Shown here: positions 17,439 through 26,500 of the stretch, piece by piece | How positions within the stretch are numbered: the first letter of the stretch is position 1 | How the letters are laid out: every line of letters starts with the position of its first letter | Assembly (NCBI GenBank): GCA_903832055.1 | Contig: CAILAC010000010.1 | Location: forward strand, 868,001 to 932,000 | DNA from: an uncultured Acidobacteriota bacterium | Lineage (GTDB): Bacteria; Acidobacteriota; Terriglobia; Terriglobales; Acidobacteriaceae | Direction: 5' to 3' | DNA length: 64,000 nucleotides | Notes under the pieces: model-generated | Seen by the model: the letters and a program-made list of their open reading frames with translations, nothing else | What the model was told of the DNA's origin: nothing | Databases searched by the model: none | Made by a program: the position numbers and the translations under genes

Positions 17439-18614
17439 TCAGGGCCAGCGTGACCTCGTTGCCGGAAAAATGTCGCGACTCATTCCCTGCCTAACAGCCG
17501 CGAGCGCCGCATCGGTCAGCTGCAAGATGTTGCATGCGTTGATGTCAAGCCAGTTGTAAGGCGGAAGCTGGGAAGGAGCGGGAAAGGTGAGGATGAACTT
17601 CGCACCGCGTTTCAAATCAAGCCGTTCCGGGTGCTCTCTCGTCTTGATGGCGGCGTTGTCGATCATAACCTTGTATCGCGCATCGGCATTCCAGAAACTG
17701 GCTCGTTTCAAACGATCAACAAGATAGAAGTTTACTTCAGTCATTGGGCCACCATAGTCCTGAACGGGCTGAGTCGCTGCAACCTCCGCGATGACGACGT
17801 TCTCCTCGTCGCGGCCTAGGAATTCAGGTGTTTGCCAGCACGCCCTATTCACGCCTGGCATAGAAACCGAATTGTGATCTCGCTTGGCTTCTTCAGCGAG
17901 AACTCGCTTCCAGACTGAGGGCATGATGTCCATCTGATCGCGGCATGGATTTCTGCGGGTTATGCAATCGAGGTTGAAAATAAAAAAGTCATTCACCGTT
18001 TCAGAATCGGTGAACGGGGTGAACCGGGCGTAGACAGCCATGCATCCTTCACATCCACCAGGATGGCCTATGCGGTATTCAGCATGTTGCGCGTTGATTT
18101 CACCGTGAAAATCCTCAGTACGCCAGACAGTATTGGCAGATGCAGTCAGGAGGTAACTTGAACCGTCAGGACTATCAACCAATGGCACGTCAACCAACAG
18201 GGTGTAGTCTTTTCCCCAAATCCGCCCATCAACGACTTCAATCCTTGCCAAGGCAAACCCACATCGACCTCCGAGGGTCCGATACAGGGGAAATAGACGG
18301 GGGATAAAGGATTTAGGCAAGCTTGCAGCAAACCTCGCGGACAAATCTGGAAGGTTGATCTGATAGCTGCACAGCTTTTCACTGCATACGCCTTCATACT
18401 GGCCCCAGGCTCCCCAGCGGTTCATGATGCTCTGCGCGTCATCCCACGTGCTTTTGCCTAGCTGTAAGTCGCGGATGTCTGCAAGGAGCTGTTCAGCTCG
18501 CCAACGCAGGATGTGCTGCTGGACGGGCACGTAGATCGCGATCATGCCGACGAAGACGAAGAGCGAAATCAGGGTGATTTGCAGGATCTTGCGCCAGCGT
18601 GGGATGAGAGCCAT
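17439..18614 (-). CDS. Membrane-anchored protein of unknown function
   Basis: The protein (391 residues from ATG 18614; a GTG five codons upstream is possible) has one N-terminal membrane anchor (ITLISLFVFVGMIAIYV). A large extracytoplasmic part is rich in Cys (GVCSEKLCSY, HPGGCEGCM, CITRRNPC), suggesting disulfides. No enzyme motif is recognised. It lies alone between the DGPF gene and a long intergenic region and has lower GC than its neighbours, so it may be lineage-specific or acquired. Confidence 0.75.
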   Translation of the reverse strand: MALIPRWRKILQITLISLFVFVGMIAIYVPVQQHILRWRAEQLLADIRDLQLGKSTWDDAQSIMNRWGAWGQYEGVCSEKLCSYQINLPDLSARFAASLPKSFIPRLFPLYRTLGGRCGFALARIEVVDGRIWGKDYTLLVDVPLVDSPDGSSYLLTASANTVWRTEDFHGEINAQHAEYRIGHPGGCEGCMAVYARFTPFTDSETVNDFFIFNLDCITRRNPCRDQMDIMPSVWKRVLAEEAKRDHNSVSMPGVNRACWQTPEFLGRDEENVVIAEVAATQPVQDYGGPMTEVNFYLVDRLKRASFWNADARYKVMIDNAAIKTREHPERLDLKRGAKFILTFPAPSQLPPYNWLDINACNILQLTDAALAAVRQGMSRDIFPATRSRWP

Positions 18615-18629
18615 GTATTCAGTAGACAC

Positions 18630-19096
18630 CGTCCGGCGCTGGTTTGTTCCCGGAGCCTTTGCTTTCGCTTCCTTCAGACGCTACGCCAGAAATCGGCGCT
18701 CCATTTCGCGGGTCTCCAAGAACAAGGCTCGTTTTTACGCCAGGGCGGCCAGGTCCACTTGCCGATAATTACGCATAGGCGGCGTAAACTTAAAAGCTGA
18801 AATTCTGTGGCGGCTTCCCCCCCCGGCCCCACCGCATTTCCACCTGAATTCGACGAAAATGTGCAATAAAACGCACAAAATACGCCAGGTAACCACCGCA
18901 TAAGAGGCTCTTAATCAGCGAGTTACCGCGCAATTTGCCCAAAAACACCCCACCCCCCCCTTTTTCGTGGGCATTGGTAATCAATTCGACAGGATTCAGT
19001 ACAACTGCTGGTCGGGATCAACCACTTGAAAATGCTCCTGAAACCCTCTGTCGTTGTACACTCTCGAATGACGGTCCCATCATGGGAAGGATTGCA
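18630..19096. repeat. 467-base intergenic region with C tracts and hairpins
   Basis: No convincing gene is present. It holds two C8 tracts (18817-18824 and 18953-18960), a hairpin TGTGC/GCACA around an AT-rich loop (18859-18876) and the near-palindrome TAAGAG-G-CTCTTA (18901-18913). These lie within 18780-18965 and look like a structured intergenic element rather than decayed coding sequence. The dapA promoter should lie in the last 130 bases. Confidence 0.4.
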
Positions 19097-20023
19097 ATGG
19101 AAACGACGGGTTGTGGAACGGCTCTTGTAACGCCCTTTCGGGCGGACAGCTCCTTGGATGAGCGGGCCCTGTTTGCGCTGGTGAATTGGCAGATTGATTC
19201 AGGTATCGATTTTCTGATGGCCTGCGGTTCGACAGGCGAAGCAGCGACGCTGGATGAGGGCGAGTGGCTGGCGGTAATTCAGATCGTGGTGGAAGCAGCG
19301 GCTGGTCGCGTGCCTGTGTGGGCCGGTTGCACGCACAACTCCACGCGCGCTCTTTTGAAGCAGGCAGAGAAGCTGGCGCGGGTGTGCGGTGTCGACGCCG
19401 TGCTGTCGGCAAATCCCTACTACAACAAGCCATCGCAGGAGGGGCAATACCGTCACTTCAAGGCGCTGGCGACGGCAATTGAGCCGCTGCCGGTCGTGCT
19501 CTACAACGTGCCCGGGCGCACCGCGGCAAATCTCGAACCGGCGACGGTGGTGCGGCTGGCGGAAGAATGCCTGAATGTGGTCGCAATCAAGGAGGCGAGC
19601 GGCAGGGTTTCGCAGATCGCCGAGATCGTGCACACCGCTCCCCGAGGATTCAAGGTATTTTGCGGAGATGACAACCTGGCGCTGGCGGCCATCGGCGTAG
19701 GCGCGCACGGGCTGGCGAGTGTAGCTTCAAACGAGATTCCGGCCGAGCTGACGCGGATGATTCGCGCGGCGCTCAATAATAACTGGACGGTGGCGCGGGA
19801 GCTTGACCGCAAGTATGCGCGGCTTTTTGAGGCGAATTTCTGGGAGTCGAACCCCGGGCCGGTCAAGACAATTTTGAACGCAATGGGCCGGTGCGACGCC
19901 TCAGTGCGGCTGCCGCTGGTAGGGCCTGAACGCGGGTTGCGGCAAAAGCTGGAGAAGCTGGCCGGGGAGCTTGGGCTGCTGCGTCACGCCCCCGCACCAG
20001 ACGGCGATATGCGCATGTTCTAG
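19097..20023 (+). CDS. dapA: 4-hydroxy-tetrahydrodipicolinate synthase
   Basis: DapA condenses pyruvate with aspartate semialdehyde. The 308-residue TIM-barrel has ACGSTGEA (GTTGE-like pyruvate site), NPYYNKP with the catalytic Tyr, and the Schiff-base Lys165 in VAIKEASG. I chose ATG 19097, five bases after AAGGA. An in-frame ATG at 19082 is possible, and the frame extends further upstream but without similarity to the family. It is separated from asd-lysC-dapB by unrelated genes but serves the same pathway. Confidence 0.96.
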   Translation: METTGCGTALVTPFRADSSLDERALFALVNWQIDSGIDFLMACGSTGEAATLDEGEWLAVIQIVVEAAAGRVPVWAGCTHNSTRALLKQAEKLARVCGVDAVLSANPYYNKPSQEGQYRHFKALATAIEPLPVVLYNVPGRTAANLEPATVVRLAEECLNVVAIKEASGRVSQIAEIVHTAPRGFKVFCGDDNLALAAIGVGAHGLASVASNEIPAELTRMIRAALNNNWTVARELDRKYARLFEANFWESNPGPVKTILNAMGRCDASVRLPLVGPERGLRQKLEKLAGELGLLRHAPAPDGDMRMF

Positions 20024-20396
20024 GTTTCACCGTTCTGATTCAGCAACTCCAGGCGGCGAAACTCCGGTTGAAAATATTCGTCCGCTTTGTGTATCAAAGA
20101 GCTCAAAGCGCTGCTCCCCCGTCACAGGCACCTCCGTCTCTGTAGGTAATGGCGATCAATCGTCAGTGAGAAGGCGGTGATTGATGTGGCGATCATGAAA
20201 AATTGAAAAAAGTAATCAAACTTTAGTGTAAACTTTTTGACTTTCTTGTTACTATTTGGATTCTGAGCTGCCCAGATCGGGATTACCCTTTCCAAATTCC
20301 CCTTCTGGTTTTAGGAAGCCTGTTTTAAGCTCGCCTCATACTTCACTTCCCTACTGTCCTTCTTAGACTCAAGACTCGGGGTTCCAGAGGTGGACT
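20024..20396. other. Intergenic region upstream of the dapD unit
   Basis: No gene is seen. A 60-base AT-rich stretch (about 20195-20260) stands out against the GC-rich surroundings and contains TTGAAA (20203-20208) and TTGACT (20237-20242). It is a likely promoter zone for the following gene pair, but no well-spaced -10 could be fixed. Confidence 0.3.
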
Positions 20397-20912
20397 ATGG
20401 TCGTTCGCACGCAGGGCAAATCTTCCGGACAAATGGTCTTGCACATCGGTGCAGGAAACGTTGAGCAGCATTTTCCTCGCACCGAGCAATTGGTTGAGCT
20501 GGAACTGGACCATTTGCGCATCATGTGTGTGCTGGAGCCTGGCTTCTGGCTCGACCGGCCAGAGATTTCCGACAGCCGCCTGAGCCTTTGGCTTGATGCC
20601 AAGCGGACCAGCGGAAAGTTTGCCGGCAAAGCGGCGAGTCTGATGATGATTCCGTGCGGAAACCAGGCATTCCGGCTGGAGTTGAAGTCAAACGAACCAG
20701 CCTCGGCGCTCCCGAAGGCAGTTCGATTTACGGCTGAATTGGCAGCGACGGCGCCAGCCCGGACGGGCGCGTTGACCCACGGCGGTGAAGTATCTCTGCC
20801 GCCCCGCAAGGCAAAGTCGACGCCGAAGATGCGCAAAATTGGTAGACTGAAGGGCAATGACAGCCTTCACGACATCCTCAGCGACCGCGCCGCTTCTGCA
20901 GCAATCCATTGA
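20397..20912 (+). CDS. Conserved-looking protein of unknown function overlapping dapD
   Basis: The 171-residue frame starts at ATG 20397 behind AGAGGTGG. Its N-terminal two thirds (about 15-115) look like a compact beta-rich domain ([20 protein letters not shown] ... [14 protein letters not shown]). The C-terminal third is Ala/Lys/Arg-rich and basic. No family is recognised. The last 56 bases overlap dapD in another frame, which means translation of the two is linked. It could be a small nucleic-acid or protein-binding factor; nothing more can be said. Confidence 0.7.
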   Translation: MVVRTQGKSSGQMVLHIGAGNVEQHFPRTEQLVELELDHLRIMCVLEPGFWLDRPEISDSRLSLWLDAKRTSGKFAGKAASLMMIPCGNQAFRLELKSNEPASALPKAVRFTAELAATAPARTGALTHGGEVSLPPRKAKSTPKMRKIGRLKGNDSLHDILSDRAASAAIH

Positions 20913-21738
20913 AGAATTCTTTGCCAACCCCACAGCCGCCACCGACCCGGCGCTGAGGCCTGAGGCTCTTGCGGCCTTTCTGCAACTCCGAACAGCCCTT
21001 GAAGCGGGCGAATTGCGCTCAGCCGAACCGGACGCGGCCAGTCCGACTGGCTGGCGGGTCAATGCATGGGTAAAGCGCGGAATCCTGCTCGGCTTTCGCC
21101 TGGGAATCCTGGCTGAGCTCCCCGGCGGCGGCCTCTCCTTTGTAGACAAACATACCTATCCGGTGCGGACATTTGCCGTAGACGACGGGGTGCGCATTGT
21201 TCCGGGTGGATCGAGCGTGCGCGCCGGTGCGTATGTTGCGAAATCCGTGGTCTGCATGCCGCCGATGTATGTGAATGTCGGCGCGTATGTGGATGAGGGA
21301 ACGATGGTGGATTCCCACGCGCTGGTTGGCAGTTGCGCACAGATTGGCAAGCGGGTGCACCTGAGCGCGGCGGCGCAGATTGGCGGCGTGCTTGAGCCAG
21401 TGAACGCGAGCCCGGTGATTATTGAAGACGATGTGCTGGTGGGCGGCAATACGGGCGTCTACGAGGGCACGATTGTGCGTTCGCGGGCGGTGCTGGCTGC
21501 GGGGACGATTCTAACCCGCGGAACGCCGGTGTATGACCTGGTGACGGGCGAGGTGCTGAAGGCGACCGCTGAAATGCCGCTGATCATTCCGGCGGGCGCA
21601 GTGGTGGTTCCAGGTTCGCGTGCGGTAGCGCGCGGCAAGGGTGCGGAGTGGGGCTTGAGCGTGTATGCACCCGTGATTGTGAAGTATCGCGACGAGAAGA
21701 CAGACCTGTCCACGACGCTTGAAGACCTGCTACGCTAG
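20857..21738 (+). CDS. dapD: 2,3,4,5-tetrahydropyridine-2,6-dicarboxylate N-succinyltransferase
   Basis: DapD transfers a succinyl group to tetrahydrodipicolinate in the succinylase branch of diaminopimelate synthesis. The 293-residue protein has an N-terminal helical domain and a left-handed beta-helix made of hexapeptide repeats (about 105-260), with family landmarks [17 protein letters not shown] and [22 protein letters not shown] lies six bases before the ATG. It overlaps the upstream unknown gene and is followed five bases later by a SpoIIE phosphatase gene. Confidence 0.95.
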   Translation: MTAFTTSSATAPLLQQSIEEFFANPTAATDPALRPEALAAFLQLRTALEAGELRSAEPDAASPTGWRVNAWVKRGILLGFRLGILAELPGGGLSFVDKHTYPVRTFAVDDGVRIVPGGSSVRAGAYVAKSVVCMPPMYVNVGAYVDEGTMVDSHALVGSCAQIGKRVHLSAAAQIGGVLEPVNASPVIIEDDVLVGGNTGVYEGTIVRSRAVLAAGTILTRGTPVYDLVTGEVLKATAEMPLIIPAGAVVVPGSRAVARGKGAEWGLSVYAPVIVKYRDEKTDLSTTLEDLLR

Positions 21739-21743
21739 CGGGA

Positions 21744-23726
21744 ATGTTCCGACGACCCCGTTTCACTCCGAAAAGCCATTGGCGGCGAATCGCCCTGATG
21801 GCGACGCTCATGTGTTTTGTTCTGCCCTGCGTTGGCCAGGAGAAGCACAGCGAGACGAACATTATGCGGCTGCCGTGGGAGAGCTGGCAGTTGCATGTTG
21901 GCGACGAGCCTGGCTGCACCTCAGCCGGCGATGCAGAGTGCAACCTGGAGCCTTACTCGAACGATTTGAATCGCTACGGCGTCGAGTGGCAGCGGATAGA
22001 GGTCACCTTGCCGGTCGAGCTTCGCCAGCAGCCGCTTGGCCTGTTGGTTCAAGGCGAGGAGCCTGTCTATGAGGTATTCGCAAATGGTCAACGTATTGGA
22101 GGCTCAGGCAGTTTCACCACTCATCTAGGACCGCAGGATTCACGCATCATCATCCCCATTCCACCTGGTCTGACGGTGGGCGGACATCTTGTTCTCGCCA
22201 TCCGAGAACTCAATATGCATACGTACCTGCCAATTTCCTACTTCGTTCCCACGATTGCTCCGACACAGGAAATGCAACGTGTGATGGACGACGATACGCT
22301 GACCTATCTGCGCGCAAGCTGGCAGCACTATCTCGGCTTCGCCGCACTGGGAGGAATCGGCCTGTTTTTCTTCCTGCTGTTTTCGATCAACACCAAGCTC
22401 CGCGAATACTTCTGGCTAGGCGCTTTGCTTACCCTGCTGTTCATCTTTCGCGTCGGCGAACTGGCTTCCGTGTTCGATCTCGGCATGCCCTCCTGGATGG
22501 GGATTTCCATCTACGTCGTCGGCAATTGCGTCCAGGCGGCCATCATCGTCGAGTTCATCTTCGCCTTCCTGGGCAGCCCGGTCAGCAGAGTTTTTCGACT
22601 GCTCCAATTCGGCAGTGCACCGCTCATGATCAATTCGCTGTTGCTCATCCCATTTCTCTTCCCACTGGTCTCCCGGTTTCTCCGTTATGCCGAACCTGTC
22701 ATATTCAACGCCTTCGGTGCATCTGTCTTCTTCGCCGTCCTCGCGCAGCTCTTGCTTCTGCCAATGTGTTTTCGCAGCAAGCTCCCCGAGATGCGCTGGA
22801 TCGGTGGCGCGATCCTCTTCCTCACTCTCGTCGAGGATCGCTGGCATATTGGATGGGTGCTGTCGCTCGGATTTCCGAAATATCTGCATTGGGGGTCTCT
22901 GGATTTTGATATCCGGCCGGTGGCATGGCTGCTGTTTGCTATCGTCATGCTGATTGCGATGACGTTTCGGCTGAGGAGGATTCAGGACCGGAATCGGGAT
23001 GTGGAGCAGGAGATTGCGGCAGCGCGGGGTGTGCAGCAGTTGTTGATTGCCGAGGCGCTGCCGCTGATCCCTGGGTTGACCGTCGAGAGTGCCTACTTAC
23101 CGGCACAGGAAGTGGGTGGGGACTTTTTCCAGGTGCTTCCGCTTGAGTCAAGTGGAGCGCCGGACGCGCCGACGGCTTTTGTGGTGCTGGGGGATGTAAG
23201 CGGCAAGGGGATGAAGGCGGCGATGACGGTTTCGCTGATCGTGGGTGCGCTGCGAGCGAGTGCCAGGAAATGCACTGGTCCGGCTGAGCTGCTGAAAGAG
23301 GTGAACCAGTCTCTGTTTGGGCGCGCGGATGGGTTTGCGACCTGCCTGATTATGATGATGCGGCCGTCAGGGAGTGTAAGCCTGGCGAATGCTGGGCATC
23401 CGAATCCATATCTGGATGGTGTGGAGATTGCCACCGACTGCAATCTGCCGCTGGGGCTGACGCTGGATGTAACCTATAGCGAAAGTACGCTCCAGTTGGA
23501 GCCGGGGCTGCGGCTGGCGCTGGTGACGGATGGTGTGGTGGAAGCGACTCATGCTGCTTCGCGGGAACTATTTGGCTTTGAGCGGACGCAAGCCGTGAGC
23601 CGGAGTTCGGCGGCTGAGATTGCCGAATCGGCTCGCAGTTTTGGTTTGGGAGTTCCGCAGGCCGACGACATTACCGTGCTGACGGTGGCGCGGGGGCTCA
23701 TTCAACCGACGCTGGTGTTAGCATAA
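21744..23726 (+). CDS. Membrane-bound SpoIIE-type (PP2C) protein phosphatase with 7TM sensor
   Basis: The 660-residue protein has an N-terminal signal or anchor and a periplasmic beta-sandwich sensor (about 40-190, 7TMR-DISM-like). Seven membrane segments (about 195-412) and a short coiled coil (RRIQDRNRDVEQEIAAARGV) lead to a SpoIIE/RsbU phosphatase domain (about 440-655) with metal-binding motifs EVGGDFF, VLGDVSGKGM and ADDITVL. Such proteins dephosphorylate anti-sigma antagonists in partner-switching pathways. No anti-sigma or antagonist gene is adjacent. It starts five bases after dapD. Confidence 0.92.
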   Translation: MFRRPRFTPKSHWRRIALMATLMCFVLPCVGQEKHSETNIMRLPWESWQLHVGDEPGCTSAGDAECNLEPYSNDLNRYGVEWQRIEVTLPVELRQQPLGLLVQGEEPVYEVFANGQRIGGSGSFTTHLGPQDSRIIIPIPPGLTVGGHLVLAIRELNMHTYLPISYFVPTIAPTQEMQRVMDDDTLTYLRASWQHYLGFAALGGIGLFFFLLFSINTKLREYFWLGALLTLLFIFRVGELASVFDLGMPSWMGISIYVVGNCVQAAIIVEFIFAFLGSPVSRVFRLLQFGSAPLMINSLLLIPFLFPLVSRFLRYAEPVIFNAFGASVFFAVLAQLLLLPMCFRSKLPEMRWIGGAILFLTLVEDRWHIGWVLSLGFPKYLHWGSLDFDIRPVAWLLFAIVMLIAMTFRLRRIQDRNRDVEQEIAAARGVQQLLIAEALPLIPGLTVESAYLPAQEVGGDFFQVLPLESSGAPDAPTAFVVLGDVSGKGMKAAMTVSLIVGALRASARKCTGPAELLKEVNQSLFGRADGFATCLIMMMRPSGSVSLANAGHPNPYLDGVEIATDCNLPLGLTLDVTYSESTLQLEPGLRLALVTDGVVEATHAASRELFGFERTQAVSRSSAAEIAESARSFGLGVPQADDITVLTVARGLIQPTLVLA

Positions 23727-23738
23727 GCAAGACAAGTG

Positions 23739-25394
23739 ATGCAAACAAAAAAACTGAAAATCATCCCCCTGGGTGGCCTTGGCGAGTTCGGCATGAACTG
23801 CATGGCGCTCCGTTGGGAAGACGATATTATCGTGATCGATGCTGGACTCATGTTTCCAGAGTCGGAGCTTCTTGGCGTTGATATTGTCGTCCCCGATATT
23901 TCTTACCTGATTGAAAACAGAGCACATGTGCGGGCGATTGTCCTGACGCACGGTCACGAAGACCATATTGGCGGCCTGCCATGGATTTTGAATGAGCTGA
24001 AGGTGCCGGTTTACGGGACCGAGTTCACGCTGGCCTATGTGGATGGCAAGCTCGAAGAGCACAAGCTGACCGACCTGGTTGAGCTAATCGAAATTGAGCC
24101 GAAGGTGAAGTTCACCATCGGTGCCTTTACGATTGAGCCGATCCGGGTGACACATTCGCTGGTGGATTGCGTGGCGCTGGCGATTGATACGCCTGTGGGT
24201 GTGGTGATTCACACCGGCGACTTCAAGATCGATCTTTCGCCGCCAGACGGCAAGCCTTTTGACCTGCACACGTTTGCCGAATACGGCAAGCGCGGTGTGC
24301 TGGCGCTTTTGCAGGATTCGACCAACGTCGAGCGGCCGGGCTACACGCCGAGCGAGTGGGCAGTCAAGCCGCGGCTGGATGAGATTTTTTCGCGGACCAA
24401 GAAGAAGCTGTTTTTCAGCTGCTTTTCGTCTTCGATTTATCGCATCCGGATTGCACTGGAGCTGGCCAAGTCGCATGGGCGCAAGGTAGCGATTATTGGG
24501 CGCTCAATGAACGAGAGCTCTGAGATTGCGCAGGATCTGGGATATCTGGATATTCCGCCGGGGCTGGTGATTCATCCCGGGCAGATGAAGGATTTCCCGT
24601 CAGAGAAGCTGCTGGTGATGATCAGCGGGACGCAAGGGGAGCCGATGAGCGCTCTGAGCCGTGCCGCAGTGAATACGCACAAGCAGGCGCGGATTGATCC
24701 AGGCGACACGGTGCTGCTGAGTTCGCGGGTGATTCCGGGCAATGAGAAGAGCATCTTCCGGGTGATCGACCACTTGACGCGCCGCGAAGCCAACGTGATT
24801 TATGACGACGGATCGGCGGGGCTGATTCACGTGAGCGGCCACGGTAGCCAGGAAGAGATGCGGTTGCTGATTAACCTGGTGCGGCCAAAGTTCTTCATCC
24901 CGGTGCATGGCGACTACCGTTACCTGCGCAAGCATGCCCAGGTGGCGACCGATACGGGCGCTATTGGGCAGGCAATTGTCATCGAAGACGGCGACGTGCT
25001 GGAGCTGGATAAGAGCAATGCCCGCAAGAACGGCAAGGTTACGGCCGGGCGCGTGCTGATTGATTCCGGATCGAGCATTGACGTGGTCGAGGACCTGGTC
25101 ATCAAGGACCGGCGCACGCTTTCTGAAGATGGCATCGTGCTGGCGGTGGTTGCACTGAACAAGCGCACCGGCAACATTGAGCGCGCTCCGGAGGTGATCA
25201 TGCGCGGCTTTGGCGGCGCAGATATTACTGATGGCGCACGTGATGTGGTGGCACGCAGTCTCGACGGCCTCGGCGCTGAAGAGAAGGCGGACTACGGCAT
25301 GGTCAAAGAGAAAATTCGCGTAGACCTGAAGCGGTATATCCAGAAGACGACGGGACGTCGTCCGATGGTGATGCCGGTGGTGATGGAGATCTAG
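23739..25394 (+). CDS. rnj: Ribonuclease J
   Basis: RNase J is a metallo-beta-lactamase/beta-CASP nuclease that matures and degrades RNA by endo- and 5'-3' exonuclease action. The 551-residue protein has the metal motif LTHGHEDHIGG (His71, His73, Asp75, His76), a central beta-CASP domain (about 200-345) and a C-terminal domain (about 440-551). ATG 23739 follows an in-frame GTG at 23736; neither has a strong ribosome site. It is 12 bases after the phosphatase gene, and the next gene overlaps its stop by one base. Confidence 0.96.
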   Translation: MQTKKLKIIPLGGLGEFGMNCMALRWEDDIIVIDAGLMFPESELLGVDIVVPDISYLIENRAHVRAIVLTHGHEDHIGGLPWILNELKVPVYGTEFTLAYVDGKLEEHKLTDLVELIEIEPKVKFTIGAFTIEPIRVTHSLVDCVALAIDTPVGVVIHTGDFKIDLSPPDGKPFDLHTFAEYGKRGVLALLQDSTNVERPGYTPSEWAVKPRLDEIFSRTKKKLFFSCFSSSIYRIRIALELAKSHGRKVAIIGRSMNESSEIAQDLGYLDIPPGLVIHPGQMKDFPSEKLLVMISGTQGEPMSALSRAAVNTHKQARIDPGDTVLLSSRVIPGNEKSIFRVIDHLTRREANVIYDDGSAGLIHVSGHGSQEEMRLLINLVRPKFFIPVHGDYRYLRKHAQVATDTGAIGQAIVIEDGDVLELDKSNARKNGKVTAGRVLIDSGSSIDVVEDLVIKDRRTLSEDGIVLAVVALNKRTGNIERAPEVIMRGFGGADITDGARDVVARSLDGLGAEEKADYGMVKEKIRVDLKRYIQKTTGRRPMVMPVVMEI

Positions 25395-25933
25395 TGTCTT
25401 CAAGAGTCACGAAAACAGCGAGGGCTGGCGGGAGGTTTCTCCTGCTGGCCTTTGCTTTTGTTGCGGCAAGTGTTGGGGCGGGCGCAGTGGATTGCAAGCC
25501 GGTGCGGGATGTGAAGGACTTTGTCCCGGTTTGGAATGATCTGGTGATTGGGCCGGGCGGGCGGGATCACTCCTGTACGCTGCGGCTGCTGACGCCGGAT
25601 GCGCGGATTACCGGGGTGGTGATGGGCGCGGATGGCAAATCGACGCGGACTGTCGAATCTGCGGCGGAGTTTGTGGGCTGGTACGAGAAGCGCCCTACGG
25701 AGACTTTCTGGGAGCGGACACTGAACTCCTCTGTCGAGGTCTACGAAAATGTGGCGCGGGTCACGCGGACCTACGAGGTGCGGGCATCGGCGAAGGGGCC
25801 GGTGCTGGCGACGGGGATTGAGGATTTTCAGCTGATTTTTGAGGGCGGCGAGTGGCGGGCGTTTGCGATGCTCTGGCAGGATGCTACGCCGGGGAAGCCG
25901 CTGCCAGGACGATATTTGGCACCCTCAAGATAG
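25394..25933 (+). CDS. Secreted NTF2-like (SnoaL/DUF4440-type) protein
   Basis: The 179-residue protein starts at GTG 25394, overlapping the RNase J stop, with a signal peptide (about 1-32, ending GAGAVDC). The mature part fits an NTF2-like cone fold, with final strands GIEDFQLIFEGGEWRAFAML. No catalytic residues are evident. The next gene encodes a related protein with the same ending pattern (WQDATPGKPLPGRYL here, WQAETPDELVPERYL there), so they are paralogues from a tandem duplication. Function is unknown. Confidence 0.8.
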   Translation: MSSRVTKTARAGGRFLLLAFAFVAASVGAGAVDCKPVRDVKDFVPVWNDLVIGPGGRDHSCTLRLLTPDARITGVVMGADGKSTRTVESAAEFVGWYEKRPTETFWERTLNSSVEVYENVARVTRTYEVRASAKGPVLATGIEDFQLIFEGGEWRAFAMLWQDATPGKPLPGRYLAPSR

Positions 25934-25951
25934 CGGGCTGAAATGATTCTG

Positions 25952-25957
25952 TAGAAT
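25952..25957 (+). promoter_or_regulatory. -10-like hexamer TAGAAT before the second NTF2-like gene
   Basis: TAGAAT ends exactly six bases before ATG 25964 with no Shine-Dalgarno. It suggests a separate leaderless transcript inside the gene run. Confidence 0.4.
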
Positions 25958-25963
25958 CGCGCT

Positions 25964-26500
25964 ATGAAACGAGCCCTCCTTTTGATTGCTTTTGCTGCCG
26001 GAGTGTTGTCGGCTGCTGCCCCGGGGCAGGCTCCTGCGGCTGTGCAGGTTGCGCCTGCGATTGAAACTTGCCTGCCATCGACGACACTGGATGAGCTGGT
26101 GAAGGCGTTGGGGCAGGCGATCAGCGGCCCGGCCGACAAAGACCGCACCTGCCTGCGGGCGCTGCTGATGCCCGATGCTCGGCTGGTTCCGGTCTCGAAG
26201 GCGGCAGATGGCAGCTATGTGCCGCATGCGCTGACGGTGGATGGCTGGATCGAAAGGGTGAAGAAGCGTGGCAGCGCGGCCTTCTACGAAGTGCAGGTGA
26301 AGGTGAAGCCCGAGGTGTATGGGCACATTGCGCATCTGTGGAGTACCTACGAGATTCGCGAGACGCCGGATGGCAAGGCACAGGTACGGGGCATCAACAG
26401 CATACAGGCGGTGAATGATGGAACGCGCTGGCGGGTGTATCAGGTTTTTTGGCAGGCAGAGACGCCGGATGAGCTGGTGCCGGAGAGGTATTTGCCGTGA
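25964..26500 (+). CDS. Second secreted NTF2-like protein (tandem paralogue)
   Basis: The 178-residue protein has a typical signal peptide (residues 1 to about 20, LLLIAFAAGVLSAAAPGQA). The NTF2-like domain ends in the same signature as the gene before it (WRVYQVFWQAETP and PERYLP). Conserved features shared with the paralogue are an early DR(T)C segment with a disulfide-capable Cys, a Trp-Tyr/Ile-Glu region after the second strand, and the C-terminal PxRYL. It overlaps the dehydratase start by four bases. Function is unknown. Confidence 0.8.
   Translation: MKRALLLIAFAAGVLSAAAPGQAPAAVQVAPAIETCLPSTTLDELVKALGQAISGPADKDRTCLRALLMPDARLVPVSKAADGSYVPHALTVDGWIERVKKRGSAAFYEVQVKVKPEVYGHIAHLWSTYEIRETPDGKAQVRGINSIQAVNDGTRWRVYQVFWQAETPDELVPERYLP

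Noticed and set aside
18674-18901. 75-codon minus-strand frame in the intergenic region before dapA
   Set aside because: Composition follows the C tract and hairpins; no start site or conserved motif.
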